A stretch of DNA of 64,000 bases. Origin: Mycolicibacterium hodleri (GTDB taxonomy: Bacteria; Actinomycetota; Actinomycetes; Mycobacteriales; Mycobacteriaceae). The stretch covers positions 620,001 to 684,000 of the forward strand of contig NZ_RCZG01000001.1 of assembly GCF_006439015.1 (NCBI RefSeq). The letters run 5' to 3'. Below are positions 19,046 to 29,235 of the stretch, piece by piece. The position numbers and the translations under genes are program-made. The first letter of the stretch is position 1. Every line of letters begins with the position of its first letter. The notes below the pieces were generated by a model that was given only the letters and a program-made list of their open reading frames with translations, ran no database searches and was not told where the DNA came from.

Positions 19046-19147
19046 ACGAGTAGCCTCCGGGGTTCCGGCCTTGCGGCCGCAGGGGCCCCTACGGAGGCGC
19101 GCGCGGGTCGGCCTGGGGCTGATGTAGAACACTGCACCGTATTGACC

Positions 19148-19170
19148 ATCATCAATCATCAATCATCAAT
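19148..19170. repeat. Three exact 7-bp repeats (ATCATCA) in AT-rich DNA
   Basis: ATCATCA occurs at 19148-19154, 19155-19161 and 19162-19168, followed by AT, in the 231-bp gap between the convergent amine oxidase and MarR genes. The same gap holds a long GC-rich fold with arms CCTCCG/CGGAGG at 19051-19098. No gene is seen here. Confidence 0.7.
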
Positions 19171-19221
19171 GTAGACAATGGAATACACGCTCAGTCCGTA
19201 CTGGATCGGCCCTGCGCGCAA

Positions 19222-19638
19222 CTAGCCGAGTTGGGCGAGCATCCGCCGGAACTCGCGTCGGTCCTGGTCGCCGAGCGGTGCCAACACCTTTCGTTCCGCA
19301 TCCCGCACACCGGGATCGATGTCGTTCAACAATGCCGTTCCCTCGCGCGTCAGTTCCGCAGGGAGGGAACGGCCCGCCGAGACGGTGGCGGGTCGCGTGA
19401 CGAGGCCGCGCTGCTGTAGTCCACGGACCACCATGTTCATCGCCTGCGGCGACACGTTCACGTCTCGCGCGAGTTCTGCGTTGGAGCGGCCCGGCGAGTG
19501 GGACAGGATGCGCATGCAGATGTATTGCGGAAAGGAAAGGCCGAGCGGTTCGAGCACGCCCGCGGTGACTTCGCTGCGCAGTGCGGCTGCGACCCGGACC
19601 AGAAGCAGGCCAAGGGGTTGTTCATCGCGAGGGCCCAT
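19222..19638 (-). CDS. MarR-family regulator, Rv2887-like
   Basis: A 138-residue winged-helix repressor. The sequence PLGLLLVRVAAALRSEV...LSFPQYICMRIL...NVSPQAMNMVVRGLQQRGLVTRP...GRSLPAELT parallels my memory of M. tuberculosis Rv2887, and its position between amiC and pyrH is the same. In M. tuberculosis Rv2887 represses the methyltransferase gene Rv0560c; here a methyltransferase gene is directly divergent. ATG 19638 gives the family length; an in-frame codon at 19662 lies inside the operator. Two palindromes lie immediately upstream, suggesting autoregulation. Confidence 0.88.
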   Translation of the reverse strand: MGPRDEQPLGLLLVRVAAALRSEVTAGVLEPLGLSFPQYICMRILSHSPGRSNAELARDVNVSPQAMNMVVRGLQQRGLVTRPATVSAGRSLPAELTREGTALLNDIDPGVRDAERKVLAPLGDQDRREFRRMLAQLG

Positions 19639-19639
19639 G

Positions 19640-19652
19640 TCAAGTATCTTGA
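19640..19652. promoter_or_regulatory. Palindrome TCAAG-TAT-CTTGA at the marR start
   Basis: A 5-3-5 perfect inverted repeat directly upstream of the marR start codon. Together with the 17-bp palindrome 5 bases away it forms a probable double operator for the MarR protein. Confidence 0.55.
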
Positions 19653-19656
19653 CACA

Positions 19657-20371
<715 letters not shown>

Positions 20372-20478
20372 CGGGCGCACCCCTCCGCGCCCCCCGTCCA
20401 GCCATTTGGCAGGATTGTGACGCTGTCCGCGGGGGAACCGCTCCAGACGGCGACATGGTGCGGACCCGAAGGAGTCAG

Positions 20479-21213
20479 ATGGCGGAGACGGTCCTGGCAG
20501 CCGGCCAGCCGGGTTACTCGCGTGTTCTTCTCAAGCTCGGCGGCGAGATGTTCGGTGGCGGCCAGGTCGGACTCGATCCGGACGTCGTGGCACTCGTCGC
20601 CCGGCAGATCGCCGAGGTGGTCCGCAGCGGCGTTCAGGTCGCGGTCGTCATCGGCGGCGGCAACTTCTTTCGTGGTGCCCAACTGCAGCAGCGCGGCATG
20701 GAGCGAAGCCGCTCCGACTACATGGGCATGCTCGGTACCGTGATGAACAGCCTTGCGCTGCAGGACTTTCTGGAGAAGGAAGGCATCGACACCCGCGTGC
20801 AGACCGCCATCACAATGGGTCAGGTCGCCGAGCCGTACATCCCGGGACGGGCTCGCAGGCACCTGGAGAAGGGCCGCGTCGTCATCTTCGGCGCAGGTAT
20901 GGGGCTGCCATACTTCTCCACCGACACCACGGCCGCTCAACGGGCACTGGAGATCGGCGCCGAGGTGGTGTTGATGGCCAAGGCGGTGGACGGTGTCTTC
21001 ACCGATGATCCGCGCAAGAATCCGGACGCCGAACTTCTGACCACCATTACGCACCGTGAGGTCATTGACCGCGGACTCCAAGTCGCCGACTCGACGGCCT
21101 TCAGCCTCTGTATGGACAACAGCATGCCCATCCTCGTGTTCAACCTCCTCACCGACGGAAACATCGCGCGCGCGGTCGCAGGTGAGAGGATTGGCACACT
21201 GGTCACCACCTGA
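20479..21213 (+). CDS. pyrH: Uridylate kinase
   Basis: A 244-residue UMP kinase of the amino-acid-kinase fold that phosphorylates UMP to UDP and is normally a hexamer regulated by GTP and UTP. Diagnostic segments are [61 protein letters not shown] and [20 protein letters not shown] 20479 is preferred over 20455 because AAGGAG sits just before it. It precedes frr and cdsA in the usual actinobacterial order. Confidence 0.96.
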   Translation: MAETVLAAGQPGYSRVLLKLGGEMFGGGQVGLDPDVVALVARQIAEVVRSGVQVAVVIGGGNFFRGAQLQQRGMERSRSDYMGMLGTVMNSLALQDFLEKEGIDTRVQTAITMGQVAEPYIPGRARRHLEKGRVVIFGAGMGLPYFSTDTTAAQRALEIGAEVVLMAKAVDGVFTDDPRKNPDAELLTTITHREVIDRGLQVADSTAFSLCMDNSMPILVFNLLTDGNIARAVAGERIGTLVTT

Positions 21214-21258
21214 CGGTTGGAGGACTGAGCGAGTGCCTGAGGACGGGAGAAGAAACTA

Positions 21259-21816
21259 GTGATCGACGAAACCCTCTTCGATGCGGAGGAAAAGATGGAA
21301 AAGGCGGTGTCGGTGGCACGCGACGACCTGTCATCCATCCGCACGGGCCGCGCGAATCCTGGGATGTTCAATCGGGTCAAGGTCGAGTACTACGGCTCGC
21401 CCACGCCGATCACCCAACTCTCCAGCATCAACGTGCCCGAGGCGCGCCTCGTCGTCATCAAGCCGTACGAGGCCAACCAACTGCGCCCCATCGAGGACGC
21501 GATTCGCAATTCGGACCTGGGGGTCAACCCGGGCAATGACGGCAACGTCATCCGCATCTCGATTCCCCAACTCACCGAGGAGCGTCGCCGCGATCTGGTC
21601 AAGCAGGCCAAGTCCAAGGGTGAGGACGCCAAGGTGACGGTGCGCAACATCCGTCGCAAGGCGATGGAAGAGCTCGCGCGCATCAAGAAGGATGGCGAAG
21701 CCGGGGAGGACGAAGTCGGACGGGCCGAGAAAGACCTCGATAAGAGCACGCATACCTACACCGGCCAGATCGACGACCTGGTGAAGCACAAAGAGGGCGA
21801 GCTGCTCGAGGTCTAG
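21259..21816 (+). CDS. frr: Ribosome recycling factor
   Basis: A 185-residue RRF that, with EF-G, splits post-termination ribosomes. Family landmarks are the N-terminal AEEKMEKAV helix, [26 protein letters not shown], ITIxIPxLTEERR-type [14 protein letters not shown], and [12 protein letters not shown]. Full length matches the family. The GTG start at 21259 follows GGGAGAAG. It lies 45 bases after pyrH and 34 before cdsA, so it is in one operon. Confidence 0.96.
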   Translation: MIDETLFDAEEKMEKAVSVARDDLSSIRTGRANPGMFNRVKVEYYGSPTPITQLSSINVPEARLVVIKPYEANQLRPIEDAIRNSDLGVNPGNDGNVIRISIPQLTEERRRDLVKQAKSKGEDAKVTVRNIRRKAMEELARIKKDGEAGEDEVGRAEKDLDKSTHTYTGQIDDLVKHKEGELLEV

Positions 21817-21850
21817 CGCCGTCGGCGACCAGACCTCAAGCGGATAGCAC

Positions 21851-22729
21851 GTGGCAGACACCGATACGGCACCCACTGACGGGGCCAACGCACCCGAGCC
21901 CGCGAAGAAACCGGGCCGGGCCGGACGAAACCTCCCGGCCGCCATCGGGGTCGGGGCGTTCCTCGGGTTCGGCGTCATTGCCATCCTGGTGTTCGCACCG
22001 CTCGGCTGGGTCCCGGTCGTGGCGGTCGCGATGGCCGTCGCGACCCATGAGGTCGTTCGTCGGCTACGTACGGCGGGCTATTCGATCCCGATCATCCCCC
22101 TGCTCGTCGGTGGCCAGGCTATCGTCTGGCTGACGTGGCCCTTCGGCCCGGCGGGCGCACTTGGCGCGTTTGGTGCCACGGTCGTCGTGTGCATGATCTG
22201 GCGACTGCTGTCGGGTGGCCTGACGAACGCGCCGGTGAATTACCTGCGCGATGTCACTGCCACGATCTTCCTGGCCGCTTGGATACCCCTGTTCGGTGCG
22301 TTCGGCGTCCTCCTGGTCTACCCCGAGGACGGGCGTTGGCGGGTGCTCTGTCTGATGCTTGGCGTGGTGTTCTCCGACATCGGTGGCTACACCGCGGGCG
22401 TGTTGTTCGGCAAGCATCCGATGGTTCCCGCGATCAGCCCCAAGAAGTCCTGGGAGGGTTTCACGGGCTCGCTCATCTTCGGCACCGCCGCCTCGGTGCT
22501 CGCCGTGGCGTTCTTGCTCGACAAGCCTGCCTGGGTGGGCGTCCCGCTCGGGCTCATGCTCGTCATCACCGGCACGCTCGGTGACCTCATCGAGTCTCAG
22601 GTCAAGCGCGACCTGGGGATCAAGGACATGGGAACGCTGCTACCCGGCCACGGGGGCCTCATGGACCGCCTCGATTCGGTCCTGCCCTCGGCCGTCGCGA
22701 CGTGGGTTGTTCTGACGCTCCTGGCGTGA
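21851..22729 (+). CDS. cdsA: Phosphatidate cytidylyltransferase
   Basis: A 292-residue membrane enzyme making CDP-diacylglycerol from phosphatidate and CTP, the entry to phosphatidylinositol (PIM, LAM) and cardiolipin synthesis. About eight membrane helices follow an Ala/Pro-rich N-terminus. The CTP-transferase signature is complete: FSDIGGYTAG, SPKKSWEGF and VKRDLGIKDMGTLLPGHGG..DRLDS. GTG start at 21851. The last 90 bases overlap the convergent EamA-family gene. Confidence 0.95.
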   Translation: MADTDTAPTDGANAPEPAKKPGRAGRNLPAAIGVGAFLGFGVIAILVFAPLGWVPVVAVAMAVATHEVVRRLRTAGYSIPIIPLLVGGQAIVWLTWPFGPAGALGAFGATVVVCMIWRLLSGGLTNAPVNYLRDVTATIFLAAWIPLFGAFGVLLVYPEDGRWRVLCLMLGVVFSDIGGYTAGVLFGKHPMVPAISPKKSWEGFTGSLIFGTAASVLAVAFLLDKPAWVGVPLGLMLVITGTLGDLIESQVKRDLGIKDMGTLLPGHGGLMDRLDSVLPSAVATWVVLTLLA

Positions 22730-23572
22730 GCCGGAGGCGTTGATCCAACACGCCGCGGCGCCGAGCGCCAAGCCGACGCCGGTGCCGACGTCTACGCCCT
22801 GACCCAGCATCGCCCATGACACGACGCCCGCGACGGCGGGAATGACGCAGAACAGCATCGACACCGCGGCTGCGCCGTGCAGATTGATGGCCCGCACGTA
22901 CAGCGAAACTCCCAGCGTCGCGTTGAGCAGCACCACACCGGCCACCGCGAACGCCGCCCTGGCCGCATCGTGCACGGCGAAGTGGGTGGTCAAGGTCAGC
23001 ACCAGCGCTGGCACGAACGCCACGGCATTCTGCACCGCGGTTGACGCGCGGAAGTCGACGTCGGCGCAGAACCGTTGCTGATACACCCCGCCCGCGGCCA
23101 GGCCCACCAACGCGACCAGGAGCAACAGCACCGCCGAATCGATACCGCCCTGGTCGATCAGCCTGCTCGCGCACGCCGCCAGCACGGCCGCGACTCCGAG
23201 CACCAACGCCAGGACCCGGCGCGCGTTGAGCCGGTGTCGCAGAAACGTGGCGGCGAGCAGGGCCGTGGCAACGGGATTCATCGCGACGACCACCGCGCAC
23301 AACACGGCGGGCGCCCCCAGTTGGATGGCGAAGTACAGCGCACAGAACTGGACGGCCTGCATCAGCAACCCGGTGATCGCGACGTGGCCGAGCTTGAGGC
23401 CCGTCGGCCACACCACGCCGGAGATCCGCGCCCAGGCGCCCAGGATCAACGCCGCCAACCCGAACCGGAACGCCAGGACCGCCATCGGAGACATGGCATT
23501 GACGGCCAAGTTGCCGATCGGGTATCCGAGGGCGTAGAAGAACGTCACGGTCGACGCGGTCCGAAGTGGCAT
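22640..23572 (-). CDS. EamA/DMT-family transporter
   Basis: About 310 residues with ten hydrophobic segments in two EamA repeats (first from FFYALGYPIGNLAVNAMSPMAVLAFRFGLAALIL, second from VQNAVAFVPALVLTL), the drug/metabolite exporter pattern. ATG 23572 is used; GTG 23587 is an alternative, and the frame to 23653 is unlikely because it runs into the regulator's promoter. It is divergent from a LysR gene that probably controls it. The C-terminus overlaps cdsA by 90 bases on the opposite strand, suggesting insertion into the cdsA-rlmN gap. Cargo unknown. Confidence 0.8.
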   Translation of the reverse strand: MPLRTASTVTFFYALGYPIGNLAVNAMSPMAVLAFRFGLAALILGAWARISGVVWPTGLKLGHVAITGLLMQAVQFCALYFAIQLGAPAVLCAVVVAMNPVATALLAATFLRHRLNARRVLALVLGVAAVLAACASRLIDQGGIDSAVLLLLVALVGLAAGGVYQQRFCADVDFRASTAVQNAVAFVPALVLTLTTHFAVHDAARAAFAVAGVVLLNATLGVSLYVRAINLHGAAAVSMLFCVIPAVAGVVSWAMLGQGVDVGTGVGLALGAAACWINASGSRQERQNNPRRDGRGQDRIEAVHEAPVAG

Positions 23573-23641
23573 GCGGGTAGATGTCACCCAGTCATCGTCG
23601 ACACGGGCCCGGTGCGGCGTCCAACGAATATCGGTGATCAC

Positions 23642-23666
23642 GATCGATCGCAAATGCTGATCGATC
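23642..23666. promoter_or_regulatory. Candidate LysR site: two GATCGATC boxes
   Basis: The self-complementary octamer GATCGATC occurs at 23642-23649 and 23659-23666, 17 bp centre to centre, in the divergent EamA-lysR gap. Spacing fits a LysR dimer, though the sequence is not the textbook T-N11-A. Confidence 0.4.
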
Positions 23667-23742
23667 TTGCGGCAGATGGCTCGAAACGGCCGCAGAGACG
23701 TCCGTCTTTGATCGTTCCTACTGATCGGAGTACCTTGGCTCC

Positions 23743-24594
23743 ATGGCTCAGGTCCTGGACATCGCCCCGCTGCGCAGCGTCGTGGCGGTCGCCGAGTGTG
23801 GCGGATTTCACCGGGCCGCCACCGTCCTGCATCTCACGCAGTCAGCCGTCAGTCAGCACGTCCGACGGGTCGAGGCCGTCGTCGGCGGACCCGTTGTCGA
23901 GAAGTCCGGCCGTGGAGTCGCCTTCACCGAACTCGGTCATCGGGTCCTCGCCCACGCCCGCACCATCCTGGCCGCGCACGACGCCGCGCTCACCGATCTG
24001 GGGGCGGCGGAGGAGCGAGTGCTTCTGATCGGCGCGACCGAACACGGCGCGGACGTCATGCTGCCCGGCCTGACGAGTGCGCTGGGAGAGCGGCTGCCCG
24101 AGTGGCGGTTGCGTTTTCGGCTGGATCGCAACGTCATGCTCGCCGACGCCATCGAACACGGCGTCGTCGATTTGGCGGTCATGCTCGACGGGTGCGGCCT
24201 CGATCCGGCCAACGCCTCGGGAGTGGTTGCGCTCAAGTGGATCTCGGGCCGCAGCTTCTCGATGCCTGCGAATGAGCCGCTGCCGGTCGTGATCTACTCG
24301 GAGCCGTGCACGCTGCGCGAGCCGACCTTCGCCGCGCTCGACCGCATCGGCGTGCCCTATCGCATCGCGGCCGAGAGTTCTGACCTGTCCGGCCTGTTCG
24401 CCGCTGTGCGGTCGGGTCTGGGCGTGGCGCTGTTGCCGATGATCGGACGACTGCCCGACGGGTTGTGCTTGGCCGAGGGACTGGCTCCGACCAGTCGCGC
24501 GACGGTGTTCGTGCGGGGTCGCGCCGGAGTCGACGCCAGCGCCCTGGCGGCCGTCGACAAGGCCGTCCGCGACGTTCTGAGTGAGCAGGCCTGA
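23743..24594 (+). CDS. LysR-family transcriptional regulator
   Basis: A 283-residue LysR-type protein. The N-terminal winged helix reads [39 protein letters not shown] (about 10-48), and the effector domain begins [19 protein letters not shown]. It is divergent from the EamA transporter gene, the usual arrangement for a LysR regulator and the exporter it controls. The stop is 2 bases before the rlmN ATG, so read-through into rlmN is possible. The inducer is not evident. Confidence 0.88.
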   Translation: MAQVLDIAPLRSVVAVAECGGFHRAATVLHLTQSAVSQHVRRVEAVVGGPVVEKSGRGVAFTELGHRVLAHARTILAAHDAALTDLGAAEERVLLIGATEHGADVMLPGLTSALGERLPEWRLRFRLDRNVMLADAIEHGVVDLAVMLDGCGLDPANASGVVALKWISGRSFSMPANEPLPVVIYSEPCTLREPTFAALDRIGVPYRIAAESSDLSGLFAAVRSGLGVALLPMIGRLPDGLCLAEGLAPTSRATVFVRGRAGVDASALAAVDKAVRDVLSEQA

Positions 24595-24596
24595 TA

Positions 24597-25727
24597 ATGA
24601 GCGGAACCATGAAACTGCCCTTGGTGTTCGAGGCGCCGCAGCGAGGAAAGCCGCCGCGGCACTTCGCCGACCTCGACGACGACGCTCGACGTGCCGCGGT
24701 CGCCGAACTGGGGCTGCCCGCGTTCCGCGGCAAGCAACTGGCCAACCAGTACTTCGGCAGGCTCATCGCCGATCCGCAATCGATGACCGATCTGCCCGCG
24801 GCGATGCGCGACACGGTGGCCGACGCTCTGTTCCCGCAGCTGTTGAACGTCGTGCGGTCCATCGAGTGCGACGACGCGGAGACTCGAAAGACGTTGTGGC
24901 GCGCGGTGGACGGCACCACCTTCGAGTCGGTGCTCATGCGCTATCCGCAGCGCAACACGGTGTGCATCTCGTCGCAAGCCGGGTGCGGCATGGCGTGTCC
25001 GTTCTGCGCGACCGGTCAAGGCGGTCTGACCAGGAACCTCAGCACCGCCGAGATCCTCGAGCAGGTGCGTGCAGCCTCGGTTGTCTTGCGCGACGAACAA
25101 TTCGGCGGGATGGCGCGCTCCGCCCGCGTTGGCCGGCTGTCGAACATCGTCTTCATGGGCATGGGTGAACCGCTGGCCAACTACAACCGGGTACTCGCCG
25201 CGGTGAAGCGGATCATTGCGCCGCCGCCCCAGGGTTTCGGCATCTCGGCGCGATCGGTCACGGTGTCGACAGTCGGGCTGGCGCCTGCCATCCGCAAGCT
25301 CGCCGACGAGCGTCTCGGGGTTACGCTGGCGCTGTCACTTCACGCGCCCGACGACGAGTTGCGCGACACGCTGGTGCCGGTCAACAACAGGTGGAACGTC
25401 GGCGAAGCCCTGGATGCCGCACGGTATTACGCGGATGTGACCGGTCGCCGGGTGTCGATCGAATATGCGCTGATCCGCGACATCAACGATCAGGCGTGGC
25501 GTGGTGATCTGCTCGGCAAGAAGCTGCACGGCGCGTTGGGCCCTCTGGTGCACGTCAACGTCATCCCGCTCAACCCCACGCCGGGAAGCAAGTGGGACGC
25601 CAGTCCCAAACCCGCCGAGCGGGAGTTCGTCAAGCGGGTCCGCGAACGCGGGGTGTCCTGCACGGTCCGAGACACCCGCGGCCGTGAGATCGCGGCTGCC
25701 TGCGGTCAACTCGCCGCAGAGGGCTAG
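24597..25727 (+). CDS. rlmN: Dual-specificity 23S rRNA/tRNA methyltransferase RlmN
   Basis: A 376-residue radical-SAM methylase that makes 2-methyladenosine at 23S rRNA A2503 and in some tRNAs. The [4Fe-4S] motif is CGMACPFC (CxxxCxxC), followed by [11 protein letters not shown] and [10 protein letters not shown]. The resolving cysteine is in [11 protein letters not shown] near the C-terminus. It matches M. tuberculosis Rv2880c throughout, with a short extra insertion ([17 protein letters not shown]) after the cluster domain. ATG 24597 or ATG 24609. Confidence 0.95.
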   Translation: MSGTMKLPLVFEAPQRGKPPRHFADLDDDARRAAVAELGLPAFRGKQLANQYFGRLIADPQSMTDLPAAMRDTVADALFPQLLNVVRSIECDDAETRKTLWRAVDGTTFESVLMRYPQRNTVCISSQAGCGMACPFCATGQGGLTRNLSTAEILEQVRAASVVLRDEQFGGMARSARVGRLSNIVFMGMGEPLANYNRVLAAVKRIIAPPPQGFGISARSVTVSTVGLAPAIRKLADERLGVTLALSLHAPDDELRDTLVPVNNRWNVGEALDAARYYADVTGRRVSIEYALIRDINDQAWRGDLLGKKLHGALGPLVHVNVIPLNPTPGSKWDASPKPAEREFVKRVRERGVSCTVRDTRGREIAAACGQLAAEG

Positions 25728-25826
25728 TTCTCGGCGCGAGATCCACGTTTCGCAGACGCCCTCTCGAACTTGTTCTGCACAACGTCGATCTCGCGGTACG
25801 GTCGCGGGCGATCGCCGCCTCGTCGG

Positions 25827-27311
25827 TCACGCGGGCAACCCGATCGTCTTGCCCTCCAAGTACTCCCGATAGCCTTCGTCACCGTTGCGGCGGCCCAACC
25901 CGCTCTGCTTGGTGCCACCGAAGGGGCTGGTGATGCCGAAATGGGACTTGCCGTTGATGGTGACGTTGCCGGTGCGCATCCGCTTCGCGACGCCCATGGC
26001 ACGGTCGACGTCACCGCTGCTGACCTCGCCGGAGAGGCCGTAGATGGAGTTGTTGGCGATCGCGATCGCGTCGTCGTCGGTGTCGTACGGCGTGACCGTC
26101 AGTACGGGGCCAAAGATCTCCTCCTGCGAGATCTGCGAATCGGGATCGACGTCGGCAAGCAAGGTTGGCTGCACGTAGTAGCCCACGGGAAGATCCCGGG
26201 GAATACCGCCGCCGGTGATGAGGCGGGCACCCGAGTCGACGCCCGATGTGATCAGACCGAGCACCTTCTTGCGCTGGCCTTCGCTGATCTGCGGCCCCTG
26301 CATGTTGCCGGGGGTCCACGGGTCACCGACCGGAAAGTTCTCCATGCTGGTCTTCAGCAATTCGAGGCCTTCGTCGTAACGGCTGCGGGGCAACAGGATT
26401 CGTGATGGCAGGATGCAGGACTGGCCCGACATGACGCACGCCATCATCGCTGCCAAGGGCAGGGCGGCGTTGAAGTCGGCGTCGTCAAGCACGATGTGAG
26501 CAGACTTTCCGCCCAACTCGAGCAGCGTCTTCTTCACCGTCGGGGCGCCCGACGCCAGGATCGCGCGCCCGGTGGCCGTGGACCCGGTGAAGGTGATCAT
26601 GTCCACCCGGGAATCCGCGGACAGCGCGGCGCCGACCTCGTTCGCGTTGGACACCACCACGTTGAACACGCCAGCCGGAATGTCGGTTTCCTCGGTGACG
26701 ATGCGGCCGTACTCGCTGCCCGACCACGGAGTCAGTTGCGCGGGCTTGAGGACCACCGTGTTGCCGGCCATCAGGGCGGGCACGGTCTCGGCGATGTTCA
26801 GATAGAACGGAACGTTCCACGGGGTGATTGCTCCGACCACGCCGATCGGCTCGTGGTGGATCATTCGTCGCGCAGGCCCCATCGGCGTGTCGTGCACGCC
26901 GGTGTCGACGAGGTACTCGAAGTTCTTGCCGTGCTCAGCCCAGTGGGTGACTTCAGCGATCGGACTCTCGATCTGGCTGCCCGACACCGTGATCGGGCAA
27001 CCGACCTCGGTGATGAGCACCCGCCGCAGGTGTTCCTTGTTGCGGTCCAGCGCCGCAGCCAGTTGCGTCAGGCAGTGATAGCGGAATTCCAGGTCGCGTG
27101 ACCAGTCGGTCTCGTCGAATGCCCGACGCGCCGCACCCACTGCGCGCTCCATGTCCTCGACGGTGCCGTCGGTGGCCTGGCCGGCGACCTGCTCGCTGGC
27201 CGGATGGATGACGTCGAACGTCGCTCCACTGGCGGTGTATTGGAGCTCGCCGTCGATCAGCATCCGCTCGTCGCCCGCTAGCACACCCGAATCGTTCTGC
27301 CCGCTCGTCAT
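25827..27311 (-). CDS. Aldehyde dehydrogenase family protein
   Basis: A 494-residue NAD(P)-dependent aldehyde dehydrogenase oxidising an aldehyde to its acid. Landmarks are GAITPWNVPF, VVLKPAQLTPWSGSE, FTGSTATGR, the general base in LLELGGKSA and the nucleophile Cys299 in GQSCILPSR, then EEIFGPVL and FGGTKQSGLGR. It begins 9 bases from one copy of the five-copy operator motif and 58 bases downstream of a TetR gene on the same strand. Context suggests catabolism of an alkyl or terpenoid-like substrate, but the substrate is unknown. Confidence 0.92.
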   Translation of the reverse strand: MTSGQNDSGVLAGDERMLIDGELQYTASGATFDVIHPASEQVAGQATDGTVEDMERAVGAARRAFDETDWSRDLEFRYHCLTQLAAALDRNKEHLRRVLITEVGCPITVSGSQIESPIAEVTHWAEHGKNFEYLVDTGVHDTPMGPARRMIHHEPIGVVGAITPWNVPFYLNIAETVPALMAGNTVVLKPAQLTPWSGSEYGRIVTEETDIPAGVFNVVVSNANEVGAALSADSRVDMITFTGSTATGRAILASGAPTVKKTLLELGGKSAHIVLDDADFNAALPLAAMMACVMSGQSCILPSRILLPRSRYDEGLELLKTSMENFPVGDPWTPGNMQGPQISEGQRKKVLGLITSGVDSGARLITGGGIPRDLPVGYYVQPTLLADVDPDSQISQEEIFGPVLTVTPYDTDDDAIAIANNSIYGLSGEVSSGDVDRAMGVAKRMRTGNVTINGKSHFGITSPFGGTKQSGLGRRNGDEGYREYLEGKTIGLPA

Positions 27312-27320
27312 TTAGCTAGC

Positions 27321-27346
27321 TTTACAAACTATCGACTAAATGTCAG
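27321..27346. promoter_or_regulatory. Regulon motif copy a (upstream of aldehyde dehydrogenase)
   Basis: TTTACAA (27321-27327), 13 bases, then TGTCAG (27341-27346). The aldehyde dehydrogenase start codon begins exactly 10 bases away at 27311. One of five copies; the last base of the TGTCAC half differs here. Confidence 0.7.
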
Positions 27347-27369
27347 GGCGTTGCGCCGATCCGACAGAC

Positions 27370-27915
27370 TCACTCCGGCTGCTTGAGCCCGACCGCATGC
27401 CGCAGTTGCGCCAGGAACTGGTCGTCGTCGTCGCTGCGCACGATGTAGTGGGAGACCGCGACACGGACGGCTGTCGCGGCCTTGACCCCGGCGTTGGGAC
27501 CGGACAGCAGCTTTTCCAAGCGCTCGCGCATCTGCGGGACGATGTTCGACAACTGCGCGATGACGACTTCGGGCTCGATGTCGATCACCCGAACACCCGA
27601 GTACGACTGCTGATATTCCACGATGAACCGCAGCGCGGCGTCCAGCTTCTCGTTGCCGCGCAGGCCTGCGGTTGCCCTGTTCGTGCCGTTGTCGAACATT
27701 TCGCGTTCGTAGAGTCCGAACGCGTCGAGCAGCTCGCCCTTCGAGGCGAACCAGCGATACAGCGTCGGGCGTGACACCCCTGCTTGCAGGGCGACCTCGG
27801 AGAGACTCAGCTTGGCTTGGCCGCTGCGCGCGAGAACCTCGCTGGTGGCAGCCAGGATCCGGTTCCGGGTCGACGCTTCGTCGCAGGTGTCGGGGGCGGC
27901 GCGCTCCGCGGTCAT
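27370..27915 (-). CDS. TetR-family regulator (paralogue 1)
   Basis: A 181-residue TetR protein. The helix-turn-helix is LSLSEVALQAGVSRPTLYRWFASKGELLDAF (about 38-68). The C-terminal ligand domain ends VRVAVSHYIVRSDDDDQFLAQLRHAVGL, almost the same as the TetR at 29236-29805; the recognition helix is identical. ATG 27915 follows GAAAGAGAG. It lies upstream of the aldehyde dehydrogenase on the same strand and divergent from the CoA-transferase. The shared recognition helix suggests both paralogues bind the TTTACAA/TGTCAC motif. Confidence 0.88.
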   Translation of the reverse strand: MTAERAAPDTCDEASTRNRILAATSEVLARSGQAKLSLSEVALQAGVSRPTLYRWFASKGELLDAFGLYEREMFDNGTNRATAGLRGNEKLDAALRFIVEYQQSYSGVRVIDIEPEVVIAQLSNIVPQMRERLEKLLSGPNAGVKAATAVRVAVSHYIVRSDDDDQFLAQLRHAVGLKQPE

Positions 27916-28042
27916 CGGTCCACTCTCTTTCAAGCTCTTCCAGTCCCCAGAACGTTGCAGATGCTCTGCCGATCGTAAGGTACCCACGTGCCGCAAGAGC
28001 GGCCATCGGCGCAAACATGTGCCTGGTGTGGGGAGGTTCACC

Positions 28043-29215
28043 GTGGTTGGACCACTGGCCGGAATCAAGGTCGTCGAACTCGGGGTATGGGTGGCCGCAC
28101 CTGCGGCGGGCGGCATCCTTGCCGACTGGGGTGCCGACGTGATCAAGATCGAGCCGCCGACCGGCGATCCGGCGCGCATGTTCGGGCGGATGTTGCAGAT
28201 CGAGTCGGGGGAGAACCCACCGTTCGAGATGGACAACCGGTCCAAGCGCAGCATCGTGCTGGACCTGACGACCGACGATGGGCTGCGTACCGCGCTGGAG
28301 TTGCTTGCAGCGGCGGACGTATTCGTCACCAATGTGCGGCCCGCCGCCCTACAGCGCCTCGGGCTCGACTTCGCGGCGGTCGCCGACCGGAACCCGCGCC
28401 TCGTGTACGGGCTCATCACCGGGTACGGCATGGCGGGGCCGGACGCCGACCGCGCGGCCTACGACGTCGCCGCGTTCTGGGCGCGTGCCGGGTTGGCCGA
28501 CCTCCTGACCCGGCCCGGCGACGCCCCGCCGTTTCAGCGCGGCGGGATGGGAGACCATTCCGTCGCCATGACGCTCGCGGGCGCGGTGTGCGCTGCGCTG
28601 GTCGCGAGGCAGCAGAGTGGGCAGGGCCAGCTGGTGACCACGTCGCTGTATCGCCAGGGCGCGTACACCGTGAGCTTCGACCTCAACACGCTGCTGCTGA
28701 CGGGCCAACAGGTCGTCATGGGGCAGCGTGAGTCGATGGGCAACCCGTGCATGAACAACTATGCGGCGGGGGATGGTCGGCGATTCTGGATCGTCGGACT
28801 CCAGGGCGACCGCCACTGGCCCGCGCTCTGTCGCGCGGTGGGGCGCACCGGATGGTTGGACGACGAGCGGTTCTCCACCGCGCGTGCCCGGGCCGCCAAC
28901 GGACGCTTGCTCATTGGTGAACTCGACGCGATCTTCGCCACCAGGACCCTCGACGAGTGGGCCACCGTCTTTACCACCGAACCGGACTTCTTCTGGTCAC
29001 CCATCAACTCGATCGAAGACGTGTTGGCCGACGAGCAGTTCCACGAGGCGGGCGGGGTGGTGTACGTGCGCGACGGCGACTCCACGCAGGCCATGGTGGC
29101 CACGCCCGCGGACTTCTCCGGCACACCGTGGGAGCCGACTGCACCGGCACCGACCCTGGGGCAGCACACCGAGGAGATCCTCGCCGAGCTCGCCAGCCGT
29201 GGCGAGCCCGGCTGA
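28043..29215 (+). CDS. CaiB/BaiF-type (class III) CoA-transferase
   Basis: A 390-residue family III CoA-transferase that moves CoA between carboxylic acids. It begins LAGIKVVELGVWVAAPAAGGILADWGADVIKIE, and the nucleophile is Asp171 in GGMGDHS, matching Asp169 of formyl-CoA transferase. GTG 28043 has GGGGAGG 7 bases upstream; the longer frame is not supported. It is flanked by two paralogous TetR genes, on the opposite strand to both. In context it probably activates an acid for beta-oxidation-like breakdown with the nearby acyl-CoA dehydrogenase. Confidence 0.9.
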   Translation: MVGPLAGIKVVELGVWVAAPAAGGILADWGADVIKIEPPTGDPARMFGRMLQIESGENPPFEMDNRSKRSIVLDLTTDDGLRTALELLAAADVFVTNVRPAALQRLGLDFAAVADRNPRLVYGLITGYGMAGPDADRAAYDVAAFWARAGLADLLTRPGDAPPFQRGGMGDHSVAMTLAGAVCAALVARQQSGQGQLVTTSLYRQGAYTVSFDLNTLLLTGQQVVMGQRESMGNPCMNNYAAGDGRRFWIVGLQGDRHWPALCRAVGRTGWLDDERFSTARARAANGRLLIGELDAIFATRTLDEWATVFTTEPDFFWSPINSIEDVLADEQFHEAGGVVYVRDGDSTQAMVATPADFSGTPWEPTAPAPTLGQHTEEILAELASRGEPG

Positions 29216-29235
29216 TTCCCGCGAGGGTCAGGGCC

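Noticed and set aside
25728..25826. Minus-strand tail reading YREIDVVQNKFERASAKRG between rlmN and the aldehyde dehydrogenase
   Set aside because: Protein-like, but no credible start or upstream body; may be a relic of a lost gene.
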